Shown here piece after piece: positions 27,441 to 35,782 of a stretch of 64,000 bases of DNA (its first letter is position 1; each line of letters opens with the position of its first letter). Below the pieces are notes generated by a model. The model was not told the DNA's origin. It saw nothing but the letters and a program-made list of their open reading frames with translations, and did not search any database. The stretch is from Gammaproteobacteria bacterium (GTDB lineage: Bacteria; Pseudomonadota; Gammaproteobacteria; Burkholderiales; Burkholderiaceae_C). Location: contig JAHJWB010000023.1 in assembly GCA_018828125.1 (NCBI GenBank), forward strand, positions 353,532-417,531, written 5' to 3'. A program made the translations under genes and the position numbers.

Positions 27441-27466
27441 AAGAAAACGGCCCGTGAGGGGCCGTT
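27441..27466 (-). terminator. Rho-independent terminator of the aminotransferase-mmsA unit
   Basis: On the minus strand AACGGCCCC-TCAC-GGGCCGTT is followed by TTCTTTGGG. It lies about 43 bases after the mmsA stop. Confidence 0.8.
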
Positions 27467-27508
27467 CAGGGAAGGCGAGGCGGGACGCCTCTGGGCGTTG
27501 ACTGAGGC

Positions 27509-29026
27509 TCAGCGGCTGCTCGGAAAGCTGAACACAGCCCCCTCGCGCACACCCGCCGACGGCCAGCGCTGCGTGATGGTCTTGCGCTTGGTATAGAAGC
27601 GCACGGCGTCAGGGCCGTAGGCGTGCAGGTCGCCGAACAGGCTGCGCTTCCAGCCGCCGAACGAGTGGTACGCCACGGGCACGGGCAGGGGCACGTTCAC
27701 GCCCACCATGCCGACCTGGATGTGGTCGGTGAAGTAGCGGGCGGCCTCGCCGTCGCGCGTGAAGATGCAGGTGCCGTTGCCGTATTCGTGGTCGTTGATG
27801 AGCTGCATGGCTTCCTGCAGCGTCTTCACGCGCACCACGCCGAGCACGGGGCCGAAGATTTCTTCCTGGTAGATCTTCATGCCGGGCTTGACGTTGTCGA
27901 ACAGGCAGGCGCCCAGGAAGTAGCCTTCCTCATGGCCGGCCACCTTCACGCCGCGGCCGTCCACCACCAGCGTGGCGCCCTCGGCCACGCCTTGGTCCAC
28001 ATAGCCCTTCACCTTTTCAAAATGGGGCTTGGTCACCAGCGGGCCCATGTCGTTGCTGTTGTCGGTGCCGGGGCCGACCTTCATCTTGGCGATCTCGGTC
28101 TTCAGGCCCGCGATCACGGCGTCGCCCACTTCGTCGCCCACGGCCACCAGCAGCGGTATGGCCATGCAGCGCTCACCGCACGAACCGTACGCCGCGCCCA
28201 TCAGTGCGCTCACGGCGTTGTCCACATCGGCGTCGGGCATCAGCACGGCGTGGTTCTTGGCGCCGCCCAGGGCCTGCACACGCTTGCCGTGCTTGCAGCC
28301 TTCGCTGTAAATGTATTCAGCAATCGGGGTGGAGCCTACAAAACTGACCGCCTTCACGCGCGGGTCGCGCAGCAGCGTATCGACGGCCACCTTGTCGCCG
28401 TTGACCACGTTAAGCACGCCCGGTGGCAGGCCCGCTTCCAGCGCCAGCTGGGCGATGAACAGCGTGCTGCTCGGATCGCGCTCCGACGGCTTGAGCACAA
28501 AGGTGTTGCCGCAGGCCACGGCCATGGGCCACATCCACAGCGGCACCATGGCCGGGAAGTTGAAAGGTGTGATGCCCGCCGTGACGCCCAGTGCCTGGAA
28601 CTCGCTCCACGAGTCGATGCTGGGCCCCACGTTGCGGCTGTGCTCGCCCTTGAGCAGCTCGGGCGCATAGCTCGCGTATTCCACGTTTTCGATGCCGCGC
28701 TGCAACTCACCGTGCGCGTCGGCCAGCACCTTGCCGTGTTCGGCGGTGATCAGGGCGGCGATTTTGTCGGCGTTTTCTTCAAGCAGGACTTTCAGCTTGC
28801 TCATCACGCGGGCGCGCTTCAGGGGCGGCGTATTGCGCCAAGCGGGAAAAGCCGCTTCTGCTGAGGCAATCGCGGCCTCCACTGTGGCCTGGCTAGCCAA
28901 CGCCACGCTGGTGGTCGATTGGCCGGTGGCAGGGTTGAAGACTGGCTGGGTGCGCTCGGTGTCGGCTACGAGCTTGCCGTCGATCAGGTGGCCGACGGTG
29001 GTGGTGACGTTCTTGTCGTGGTTCAT
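27509..29026 (-). CDS. mmsA: Methylmalonate-semialdehyde dehydrogenase (CoA-acylating)
   Basis: 505 residues. MmsA oxidises methylmalonate semialdehyde or malonate semialdehyde to propionyl-CoA or acetyl-CoA with NAD and CoA, in valine and beta-alanine catabolism. Family markers: GITPFNFPAMVPLWMWPMA, the catalytic Cys in GAAYGSCGERCMAIPLLV, and the usual GGAKNHAVLMPDAD segment in place of the ELGGK motif of other aldehyde dehydrogenases. The neighbouring omega-aminotransferase would supply malonate semialdehyde from beta-alanine. A family A repeat lies in the 69-base gap between the two genes. Confidence 0.94.
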   Translation of the reverse strand: MNHDKNVTTTVGHLIDGKLVADTERTQPVFNPATGQSTTSVALASQATVEAAIASAEAAFPAWRNTPPLKRARVMSKLKVLLEENADKIAALITAEHGKVLADAHGELQRGIENVEYASYAPELLKGEHSRNVGPSIDSWSEFQALGVTAGITPFNFPAMVPLWMWPMAVACGNTFVLKPSERDPSSTLFIAQLALEAGLPPGVLNVVNGDKVAVDTLLRDPRVKAVSFVGSTPIAEYIYSEGCKHGKRVQALGGAKNHAVLMPDADVDNAVSALMGAAYGSCGERCMAIPLLVAVGDEVGDAVIAGLKTEIAKMKVGPGTDNSNDMGPLVTKPHFEKVKGYVDQGVAEGATLVVDGRGVKVAGHEEGYFLGACLFDNVKPGMKIYQEEIFGPVLGVVRVKTLQEAMQLINDHEYGNGTCIFTRDGEAARYFTDHIQVGMVGVNVPLPVPVAYHSFGGWKRSLFGDLHAYGPDAVRFYTKRKTITQRWPSAGVREGAVFSFPSSR

Positions 29027-29044
29027 GGCAGAAATATGAATGAA

Positions 29045-29092
29045 AATTGGCTCTAGCGCTTATCCATAAAGCGCTAGTAGCTATAAAAATAG
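29045..29092 (+). repeat. Family A palindromic repeat, copy 4
   Basis: AAATTGGCTCTAGCGCTTAT-CC-ATAAAGCGCTAGTAGCTATAAAAATAGG. It lies between mmsA and the aminotransferase gene. Confidence 0.9.
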
Positions 29093-29095
29093 GAG

Positions 29096-30457
29096 TTATG
29101 CCGTTTCGGCCAATGCATCGCCCAGTGCGTTGATCAGGCGGTCGATCTCGGCCCGCTCACTGATGAACGGGGGCGCCAGCTGAATCGTGTCGCCACCGTA
29201 GCGCACGTAAAAGCCCTTCTTCCAGCAATTCATCGCGATCTCGTAGGGGCGCTTGGCGGGCTCGCCCGGCACTGGCGCAATGGTGAAACCTGCGGCCAAG
29301 CCGAAGTTGCGGATGTCAAGCACATGCTTGGCGCCCTTCAGGCTGTGCACGGCTTCTTCAAAATACGGCGCCAGCGCTTTGACGCGGCCGATCATGTCTT
29401 CCTTTTGCAGGATGTCTAGCGCCGCAATGCCCGCTGCGCAAGCCACGGGGTGGGCCGAGTAGGTGTAGCCATGCGCAAACTCCAGCATGTACTCGGGGCC
29501 GCCCGCCGCCATGAAGGTGTCGTAGATCTCCTTGCTGGCCACCACGCCACCCAGCGGCTGCGCGCCGTTGGTCACCTGCTTGGCGAAGTTCAGGATGTCG
29601 GGCGTCACGCCAAAGGCTTCGGCACCTGTCCAGGCGCCGCTGCGGCCAAAGCCGCTGATCACTTCGTCAAAAATCAAGAGGATGTTGTTCTGCGTGCAGA
29701 TCTCGCGCAGGCGCTGCAGGTAGCCCACGGGCGGGATCACCACACCGGCCGAGCCCGAGAAGGGCTCCACGATCACGGCGGCGATGTTGGAGGCGTCGTG
29801 CAGTGCAATCACGTCCAGCAAGCGGTCGGCCAGCTCTTTGCCGGTGGGCGGCATGCCTTTGTGGAACGAGCCCGCAGGCGGCTGGGTGTGGGGCAGGTGG
29901 TCGGCCTCGATGCCTTGACCAAACATCTTGCGGTTGGCCACAATGCCACCGACCGAAATGCCGCCAAAGTTCACGCCGTGGTAGCCCTTTTCGCGGCCGA
30001 TCAGGCGGGTCTTGCTCGCCTGGCCCTTGGTGCGCCAGTAGGCGCGCGCCATCTTCAGCGAGGTGTCGGCCGACTCCGAGCCCGAACCCGTGAAGAATAC
30101 ATAGTCCAGCCCCGCAGGCGTCAGCTCCTTGATTCGATTGGCCAGCTCAAACCCGAGCGGGTGGCCAAACTGGAAGGCGGGTGCGTAGTCCAGCTTCATC
30201 GCTTGCTTGCCGATGGCTTCTGCGATTTCGCGGCGGCCGTGGCCCAGGCCCGCGCACCACAGGCCCGAGAGGCCATCAAAAATCTTGCGGCCGTCCGCGT
30301 CGGTGTAGTAGGCGCCGCTGCCCTCCACGATCATGCGGGGGTTCTGCTTGAACTGGCGGTTGGCCGTGTAGGGCATCCAGTGCGCGTCCAGCCATTCGGC
30401 ATCCATGCGGGGGCCTTCGGCACCAGCGGCGGGTTTTTCGATGTTGACGAAGCTCAT
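29096..30457 (-). CDS. Class III aminotransferase, probable omega-amino acid (beta-alanine)--pyruvate transaminase
   Basis: 453 residues. PLP-dependent class III fold: the N-terminal DAHWMPYTANRQFKQNPRMI, glycine-rich FTGSGSESADTSLKMAR, the Asp contacting the pyridine nitrogen in NILLIFDEVISGFGRSG, and the Schiff-base Lys in ILNFAKQVTNGAQPLGG. The start MPYTANR and overall length match omega-amino acid:pyruvate transaminases, which convert beta-alanine and pyruvate to malonate semialdehyde and alanine. It is directly followed by mmsA and controlled, by position, by the divergent LysR gene at 30586. Confidence 0.92.
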   Translation of the reverse strand: MSFVNIEKPAAGAEGPRMDAEWLDAHWMPYTANRQFKQNPRMIVEGSGAYYTDADGRKIFDGLSGLWCAGLGHGRREIAEAIGKQAMKLDYAPAFQFGHPLGFELANRIKELTPAGLDYVFFTGSGSESADTSLKMARAYWRTKGQASKTRLIGREKGYHGVNFGGISVGGIVANRKMFGQGIEADHLPHTQPPAGSFHKGMPPTGKELADRLLDVIALHDASNIAAVIVEPFSGSAGVVIPPVGYLQRLREICTQNNILLIFDEVISGFGRSGAWTGAEAFGVTPDILNFAKQVTNGAQPLGGVVASKEIYDTFMAAGGPEYMLEFAHGYTYSAHPVACAAGIAALDILQKEDMIGRVKALAPYFEEAVHSLKGAKHVLDIRNFGLAAGFTIAPVPGEPAKRPYEIAMNCWKKGFYVRYGGDTIQLAPPFISERAEIDRLINALGDALAETA

Positions 30458-30572
30458 GGGGTTCTCCAGTGCAAAGGCGGCGACAAAAGGCAGGCAGCCC
30501 CCAGGGGGAGGGCAGGACGTGAGCCATTGTTGCGCTGCCTGTTAATCTCTCCAATACTCCAATATCAATGTT

Positions 30573-30594
30573 TACTTGACGTTTTATGCAAGTA
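30573..30594. promoter_or_regulatory. Possible LysR operator overlapping the lysR start
   Basis: TACTTG-N10-CAAGTA is a perfect 6-base inverted repeat centred in the divergent promoter region and covering the regulator's ATG. The size fits a LysR-type site for autoregulation. It is not tested. Confidence 0.4.
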
Positions 30595-31536
30595 AAAGCA
30601 CCTACACCCCACCCGTCCCCCAAACACCGTGCCGTGCTGGGCCAGCTCAGCGACATGGACCTGCGCCTGTTGCAGGTGTTCAAGGCCGTGGTCGAGTGCG
30701 GCGGCATGTCGGCCGCCGAGCTGGAGCTGAACATCGGCACCAGCACCGTCAGCCGCCATATCAAAGACCTGGAGGCCCGCCTGGGCCTCACCCTGTGCCG
30801 CCGGGGCCGGGCCGGTTTTGCCCTCACGGCTGAGGGGCAGCGCGTATACGACGAGACCCTGCGCTTGCTGTCGGCCGTGGATGCATTTCGCAGCAGCATC
30901 GACGACATCCACCGCCGCATGGGCGGGCGGCTGGAGGTAGCGGTGTTCGACAAGACCGCCAGCAACCCGGCCGCACACATTGGCGACGCGATTGCGCTCT
31001 TTGCCAGCCAGGCCCCCGAAGTCAGCCTGCAGATGCATGTGGCGTCCATCCCGGCCATCGAGCGCGGGCTCATCGACGGCAGCTTTCATGTGGGCATCAT
31101 CCCGGCGCACCGCACATCGCAAAGCCTGGTCTATGCCGACCTGTTCGCCGAAACCATGCTGCTGTACTGCGGTGCGCGCCACCCGCTGTATGGCACCAAC
31201 CATGCCGCCCTCACCTGGGAGTCATTGCGCGCCTACCAGTTTGCGGGCCTGGGCTACCACTCGCCCAACATGGAACTGAGCCACAGCACCCGCCTGCCGC
31301 GCAAGGCCACGGGGTTCGATCAGGAGTCGATTGCCACGCTGATCCTGTCGGGCCGCTACCTGGGGTTTTTGCCCGACCACTACGCCGATGGCTTCGAACG
31401 CCAGGGGCTCATGCAGGCGGTTCTGCCCGCGCAGTTTCACTACCGCTGCCAGTTTGTGAGCGTGCTGCGCAAGTCGCCGCAGCCGACGAGGGCGGCGCAG
31501 GCGTTTGCGCAATGCCTGATGCAGGCGCATGGTTGA
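30586..31536 (+). CDS. LysR-family regulator of the aminotransferase-mmsA unit
   Basis: 316 residues from ATG 30586. The wHTH lies at about residues 22-80 (MDLRLLQVFKAVVECGGMSA, then NIGTSTVSRHIKDLEARLGL), with a LysR substrate-binding domain after it. It is divergent from the aminotransferase gene with a 128-base intergenic region, the standard arrangement for a LysR activator and its target. The effector may be beta-alanine or another omega-amino acid, by inference only. Confidence 0.9.
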   Translation: MQVKAPTPHPSPKHRAVLGQLSDMDLRLLQVFKAVVECGGMSAAELELNIGTSTVSRHIKDLEARLGLTLCRRGRAGFALTAEGQRVYDETLRLLSAVDAFRSSIDDIHRRMGGRLEVAVFDKTASNPAAHIGDAIALFASQAPEVSLQMHVASIPAIERGLIDGSFHVGIIPAHRTSQSLVYADLFAETMLLYCGARHPLYGTNHAALTWESLRAYQFAGLGYHSPNMELSHSTRLPRKATGFDQESIATLILSGRYLGFLPDHYADGFERQGLMQAVLPAQFHYRCQFVSVLRKSPQPTRAAQAFAQCLMQAHG

Positions 31537-31618
31537 AGGGCGCCGGGTTGCCCGGGGCGCGGCGCGGGCAGACAATGCTCACACTTGGCCCTTGTGGCTT
31601 TCAACGGGGATCTTCTTC

Positions 31619-31924
31619 ATGGCGAGCATTTCTTCGATCGGCAATTCAGGCTTGCAGGCCGCCCAATTGCGGCTGGACGCATCGGCCAACAATGTGGCCA
31701 ACATGAACACCCCCAACTACCGCCGCCAGGTGGTACAGCAGCAGGCCGCCCCCGACGGCGCTGGGGTCAGCGCCACGGTACAGCGCGAACCCCAGGCCAG
31801 CGGCGTGGCGCTGGAGCAAGAGGCCGTAGAGCAGATGTCTGCCACCTATGCCTTCAAGGCCAACCTGCAGACCATCAAGGCGCAGGACCAAATGATGGGC
31901 GCGCTGCTGGATGTGAAGGCGTGA
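31619..31924 (+). CDS. Short flagellar basal-body-rod-like protein
   Basis: 101 residues from ATG 31619, with GGGG 8-11 bases upstream. The N-terminal half matches the flagellar rod/hook N-terminal domain: SSIGNSGLQAAQLRLDASANNVAN-NTPNYRR. The C-terminal half (MSATYAFKANLQTIKAQDQM) matches the C-terminal rod helix. The central domains of FlgB/FlgC/FlgG are missing, so it is a minimal two-helix version. No other flagellar genes are in the window, and a terminator follows directly. Stand-alone short rod-like proteins are of unclear function; it may assemble with flagella or with another axial structure. Confidence 0.8.
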   Translation: MASISSIGNSGLQAAQLRLDASANNVANMNTPNYRRQVVQQQAAPDGAGVSATVQREPQASGVALEQEAVEQMSATYAFKANLQTIKAQDQMMGALLDVKA

Positions 31925-31959
31925 TGCGCCGCGAGTTGTTTTTGTTGATTGCCCAACCA

Positions 31960-31985
31960 ATGCCCCACTAGACGGGGCATTTTTG
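31960..31985 (+). terminator. Rho-independent terminator after the rod-like gene
   Basis: ATGCCCC-ACTAGAC-GGGGCAT followed by TTTTTG. It lies 35 bases after the stop codon. Confidence 0.85.
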
Positions 31986-32012
31986 TTTCTGGCGCTCGCG
32001 TTCAACCGGAAG

Positions 32013-32117
32013 CTATTGGCTCAACCGGCTGAAGCCAACCCGGCCAGGCGCTGGACCAGCCAGCGCTGAAACGCCAGACCGGAGGCGGTGCGGCTTCGCA
32101 AAGGGATCATGTACATG
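32013..32117 (-). CDS. Possible 34-residue small protein after the DUF2061 gene
   Basis: ATG 32115-32117 is preceded by AAGGAG with 9-base spacing, one of the clearest ribosome binding sites nearby. The frame encodes MYMIPFAKPHRLRSGVSALA and ends at TAG 32013-32015. It starts 29 bases after the DUF2061 stop on the same strand. The peptide is basic and has no recognised family. Either a real small gene or a chance frame behind a purine-rich stretch. Confidence 0.35.
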   Translation of the reverse strand, partial: HVHDPFAKPHRLRSGVSALAGPAPGRVGFSRLSQ

Positions 32118-32146
32118 GGAGTGAACTCCTTGTTGATGGGAAGCAC

Positions 32147-32425
32147 TTATGCGCCGTGCATCACGGGTACCACTGTGTGCGTGGCGGCGGCATTCTCAGC
32201 ATCGCCAGCCTTTCGTTTGGCAGCCCGGTCCCAGGCCTTTTCATGAAAGAAGAACGCCACCGCCTGCACCGTCGGCTCCAGCAGGCTCAGCGTCAGCGAC
32301 GCCCACAGGTTGCCGGTCACGGCATAGGCCACCAGGGCGGCCACGCAGATGTGAATGACGTAGTAGCTGCCGGTCTTCATCAGCATGGTCTTGTTCTGGC
32401 GGGCGGTGCGGCGGATGCGGGACAT
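32147..32425 (-). CDS. DUF2061 small membrane protein
   Basis: 92 residues from ATG 32423-32425, with AAAAGGAG 6 bases upstream. The DUF2061 pattern is clear: KTGSYYVIHICVAALVAYAVTG, then LWASLTLSLLEPTVQAVAFFFHEKAWDR. Two membrane helices are followed by a basic stretch and a short tail. DUF2061 proteins are of unknown function. A Fur-like box lies about 60 bases upstream, so it may respond to iron. Confidence 0.88.
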   Translation of the reverse strand: MSRIRRTARQNKTMLMKTGSYYVIHICVAALVAYAVTGNLWASLTLSLLEPTVQAVAFFFHEKAWDRAAKRKAGDAENAAATHTVVPVMHGA

Positions 32426-32482
32426 GGCGGACTCCTTTTCACGTCTTCAACAGGGCCTGCATGGTTTGCAGGGGTGTTGAAA

Positions 32483-32497
32483 TGGTAGTCATTCTCA
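32483..32497 (-). promoter_or_regulatory. Fur-like box upstream of DUF2061
   Basis: The minus strand reads TGAGAATGACTACCA against the 7-1-7 Fur core TGATAATNATTATCA, with 10 of the 12 most conserved positions matching by eye. It is placed where it could control the DUF2061 promoter. Confidence 0.4.
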
Positions 32498-32700
32498 ATA
32501 GCACTGACCAATTGATCGTGGCTAAAACAGAGATAGCCGCTATCAGACGTCCACCATCCCGCCGCCGCCTTTTATCCTCAAAAGACCGGTTCTGCGCGTG
32601 AACTAGTTCACATCCGGGCTGGGAAAAAAGCCGCTGCGTGCAAAGCCCGCGTTGCTATGATGGCCGCTCTTTTCAACCCCCTTTTGCTTTGGGAGCACAC

Positions 32701-33759
32701 ATGGCCCTCATGGACTTCATCAAGAAACAGTTCATTGACATCATTCAGTGGACCGAAGAGGGGGATGGAACGCTGGCCTGGCGCTTCCCCATGCGCGACA
32801 TGGAAATCCAGAACGGCGGCACGCTGGTGGTGCGCGAGTCGCAGATGGCGATCTTCGTCAACGAAGGCCAGGTGGCCGACGTGTTCGGCCCCGGCACCTA
32901 CAAGCTCACCACGCAGACGCTGCCGGTCCTCACTTATCTGAAGAACTGGGACAAGCTCTTTGAGTCCCCCTTCAAGAGCGATGTGTACTTCTTCAGCACG
33001 CGCCAGCAGATCGACCAGAAGTGGGGCACGCCCCAGCCCATCACCATCCGCGACAAGGACTTTGGTGCGGTTCGCCTGCGCGCGTTTGGCAACTACGCGT
33101 ACCGCATTGCCGACCCGAAAGCCTTCCACACCGAAATCTCCGGCACGCGCGAGTCCTACCCCGTGGCCGACCTCGAAGGCCAGCTGCGTGGCCTGGTGCT
33201 GCAAAACATCAGCAACGCCATTGCCGGCAGCGGCCTGCCGTTTCTGGACCTGGCGGCCAACCAGGTGATGTTTGCGGAGGCGATGGTCAAGGAGCTGGCG
33301 CCCATCTTTGCCAAGCTGGGCATCTTGATTGAGTCGCTCACGGTGCAGAACGTCTCGCTGCCCGAAGAGCTGCAAAAAATCCTCGACCAGAAGATCGGCA
33401 TGGGCATGGTCGGCAACGACATGGCCAAGTTCATGCAGTACCAGACCGCGCAGGCCATCCCCAAGTTTGCCGAAGGCGGCGGTGGGGGTGGCGGCAGCGG
33501 CATTGCGGGTGACGCCATGGGCCTGGGCGCGGGCGTGGCGCTGGGCCAGGTGCTGGCGCAGAACCTGCAGCAAGGCCTGCAGACCCCCGTGGCACCGGCG
33601 GCCGCCGCAGCTGCGCAGGCCGCCGCCGCACCGCTGGGCGTGAAGCCCGAGGACGTGATGGCCACGCTGGAGAAGCTGGGCGAGCTCAAGTCCAAGGGCA
33701 TCCTGACCCAGGAAGAGTTCGACGCCAAGAAGGCCGAACTGCTCAAAAAGCTGGTCTGA
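32701..33759 (+). CDS. SPFH/band-7 domain protein with C-terminal SHOCT, YdjI-like
   Basis: 352 residues from ATG 32701, the first gene of a four-gene cassette. The N-terminal part (MALMDFIKKQFIDIIQWTEE, LAWRFPMRDMEIQNGG) and the SPFH core (SQMAIFVNEGQVADVFGPGTY, LTYLKNWDKLFESPFKSDVY) match the YdjI-like SPFH group once annotated as virion core protein. A Gly-rich linker (residues about 258-270) and an Ala-rich stretch precede a SHOCT motif at the end (LEKLGELKSKGILTQEEFDA). There is no transmembrane segment; such proteins associate with membranes peripherally. A family A repeat follows. Confidence 0.9.
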   Translation: MALMDFIKKQFIDIIQWTEEGDGTLAWRFPMRDMEIQNGGTLVVRESQMAIFVNEGQVADVFGPGTYKLTTQTLPVLTYLKNWDKLFESPFKSDVYFFSTRQQIDQKWGTPQPITIRDKDFGAVRLRAFGNYAYRIADPKAFHTEISGTRESYPVADLEGQLRGLVLQNISNAIAGSGLPFLDLAANQVMFAEAMVKELAPIFAKLGILIESLTVQNVSLPEELQKILDQKIGMGMVGNDMAKFMQYQTAQAIPKFAEGGGGGGGSGIAGDAMGLGAGVALGQVLAQNLQQGLQTPVAPAAAAAAQAAAAPLGVKPEDVMATLEKLGELKSKGILTQEEFDAKKAELLKKLV

Positions 33760-33767
33760 GCCGGATC

Positions 33768-33818
33768 ACTATAAAAACAATAGCTGCTTGCGCTTGAGGG
33801 ATAAGCGCTAGAGGCCAA
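33768..33818 (-). repeat. Family A palindromic repeat, copy 5
   Basis: ACTATAAAAACAATAGCTGC-TTGCGCTTGAGGGATAAGCGC-TAGAGG. It lies between the SPFH and DUF4178 genes, with an imperfect dyad. Confidence 0.8.
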
Positions 33819-33876
33819 AAGGCTTCAAAAATTCTGCCCGTGCTGAGTGAACGGTGCAAGCAGCAACCCCTCCTTC

Positions 33877-35367
33877 ATGGCCACCGACCCTACCCAACGG
33901 ACTTACCGCGCACCCTGCCCTGGCTGCGGCGCGCCGGTGGAGTTCAAGAGCGCGCAGTCCACACACGCGGTTTGCGGCTACTGCCAAAGCACCGTGGTGC
34001 GCAGCGGCGACGTGCTCACGCGTGTGGGCAAAATGGCCGAGCTGTTTGACGACCACAGCCCGCTGCAGCTCATGGCCAGCGGGCGCATTACGCTCGACGG
34101 CAAGGACGTGCCCTTCACCCTCATTGGCCGCCTGCAATACAAAAGCGATGCGGGCGTGTGGACCGAATGGGCCGCCTTCCTCAATGACGGCACCCTGGCC
34201 ACGCTGGGCGAGGACAACGGCGCGTACGTGTTCACCCGGCCCATCGACCCGGGCCGTGAGATGCCTGAAGCCGCTCGCTTTCGCATCGGCACCACCACGG
34301 CCATCAACGGCAAACCGTACAGCGTGGCCTACACGGGCCAGGCGTCGCTGATCTCGGCGCAGGGCGAGCTGCCCAAACTGCCCCCGCTCGGCCATCCCTT
34401 CGACATGGTCGAGCTGCGCAGTGCCGAGGGCGAAGTGGTCAGCATCGACTATGGCCACACGCCTCCCAGCGTCGAGCGCGGCAAGTCGGTGCTGCTCGAC
34501 GACCTGGAGCTCAAAGGCCTCAAGGACGAATCGGCCAAGGACGAAAAAGGCCGGCAGTTCAACTGCCCCCACTGCGGCGCGCCGGTACAGGTGCAACTGG
34601 CCACCACCAAAAGCATCACCTGCGGCTCGTGCGCCAGCGTCATCGACCTGAGCAGTGGCGTGGGCGGCGAGCTCCGCTCCGCCGAGCAGGACGAGCCCGT
34701 GCGCCCCATCATTCCGCTGGGCAGCAAGGGCCAATTGCAGGGCGTGCACTGGCAGGTGGTGGGTTTCCAGCACCGCATGGGTGTGGAGCCGGGTGATGAC
34801 GAGCACTTTGGCTGGAGCGAATACCTGCTCTACAACCAGAAGCGTGGCTTTGCGTTCCTGGTCGATTCGGAAGAAGGCTGGAGCATGGTGCGCCCCACCA
34901 CCGGCGCACCGCAGATGGCGGCCACCGGGCGCTCCGCCACCTACATGGGTACCAAATACGACCTCAAATACACTTACGAGGCCGAAACCACCTATGTACT
35001 GGGAGAGTTTTACTGGCAGGTCACGCGCGGGCAAAAGACCACCAACCGCGACTTCGCCAGTGTCAAGGGCCTGCTGTCGATGGAGCAAAGCCCCCATGAG
35101 GTCACCTGGTCGGCTGGCGACAAACTGTCCAGCGACACCGTCGCCAAGGCCTTCAAGCTGGAAGACAAGGCAGACGCGCTCCAACGCGACGACCCCGGCC
35201 CCTTCGTAGCCAAGTCGGGCCTGGGCTGTGCCACCATCATCCTGATCGCGGTGGTCATCCTGATCCTGTTGATCATCCTGAGCAACTGTTCGGGCTCGTC
35301 CGGCAGCGGCTACCGCAGTTCGGGCGGCTCGTTTGGCGGGTACTCGTCCGGCGGCAGCCACAAGTAG
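33877..35367 (+). CDS. DUF4178 double-zinc-ribbon membrane protein
   Basis: 496 residues from ATG 33877 (a GTG at 33847 is possible). Two zinc ribbons are visible: CPGCGAPVEF with CGYC near the N-terminus, and CPHCGAPVQV with CGSC around residue 235. Each is followed by a DUF4178 beta-domain (PFTLIGRLQYKSDAGVWTEW; VHWQVVGFQHRMGVEPGDDE). One transmembrane helix lies near the C-terminus (ATIILIAVVILILLIIL), then a Ser/Gly-rich tail (SGSGYRSSGGSFGGYSSGG). Biochemical role unknown; gene neighbourhoods link DUF4178 with SPFH proteins, DUF350 and aminopropyltransferases. Confidence 0.88.
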   Translation: MATDPTQRTYRAPCPGCGAPVEFKSAQSTHAVCGYCQSTVVRSGDVLTRVGKMAELFDDHSPLQLMASGRITLDGKDVPFTLIGRLQYKSDAGVWTEWAAFLNDGTLATLGEDNGAYVFTRPIDPGREMPEAARFRIGTTTAINGKPYSVAYTGQASLISAQGELPKLPPLGHPFDMVELRSAEGEVVSIDYGHTPPSVERGKSVLLDDLELKGLKDESAKDEKGRQFNCPHCGAPVQVQLATTKSITCGSCASVIDLSSGVGGELRSAEQDEPVRPIIPLGSKGQLQGVHWQVVGFQHRMGVEPGDDEHFGWSEYLLYNQKRGFAFLVDSEEGWSMVRPTTGAPQMAATGRSATYMGTKYDLKYTYEAETTYVLGEFYWQVTRGQKTTNRDFASVKGLLSMEQSPHEVTWSAGDKLSSDTVAKAFKLEDKADALQRDDPGPFVAKSGLGCATIILIAVVILILLIILSNCSGSSGSGYRSSGGSFGGYSSGGSHK

Positions 35368-35430
35368 ACCGCCCCACCCCGCCGACCTTCTGGCAACCCC
35401 TACACCAACCGTTTTCAAGGAGATCGCCTC

Positions 35431-35652
35431 ATGATGGGAATCGAATGGCTCCGGCCCGCAGCCTTCCTCGGGTCCATGTTGTATGCGCTGATTGGCGTGG
35501 TCATCTTCTGGGTGTGTTTTGTCATCGTCGACAAAATCACGCCCTACGACCTGTGGCGCGAGATCGTCGAAAAGCAGAACCAGGCCCTGGGCCTGGTGGT
35601 GGCGGCGATGTGCCTGGGGATCAGCATCATTGTGGCGGCGGCGATACATTGA
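35431..35652 (+). CDS. DUF350 small membrane protein
   Basis: 73 residues with AAGGAG 8 bases upstream of ATG 35431. Two membrane helices (FLGSMLYALIGVVIFWVCFVIVD and ALGLVVAAMCLGISIIVAAAI) flank a conserved cytoplasmic or periplasmic loop (KITPYDLWREIVEKQNQAL), which is the DUF350 (YjfL-like) repeat. It has one repeat where larger homologues have two, so it probably dimerises. It is the third gene of the cassette, 63 bases after DUF4178. Confidence 0.88.
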   Translation: MMGIEWLRPAAFLGSMLYALIGVVIFWVCFVIVDKITPYDLWREIVEKQNQALGLVVAAMCLGISIIVAAAIH

Positions 35653-35654
35653 AA

Positions 35655-35756
35655 CACCCCCCTGAGCGGCTGCGCCGCTTCCCCCCGCTCTCGCATCGCT
35701 GCGCGATACGGGCAGGGGGACGACGCCAGCGCGGCGGGGCGGCCCTTGCGCGGCGT
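35655..35756 (+). repeat. Family B GC-rich repeat between DUF350 and the aminopropyltransferase gene
   Basis: CCCCCCTGAGCGGCTGCGCC, CTTCCCCCC, GCAGGGGGACGACG, then a 32-base block (35724-35755) identical to 56715-56746. It contains several GC-rich hairpins and fills the gap between two genes of the cassette. Confidence 0.88.
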
Positions 35757-35782
35757 CCGCTGACCCAGGCCGCGCCCATTGC

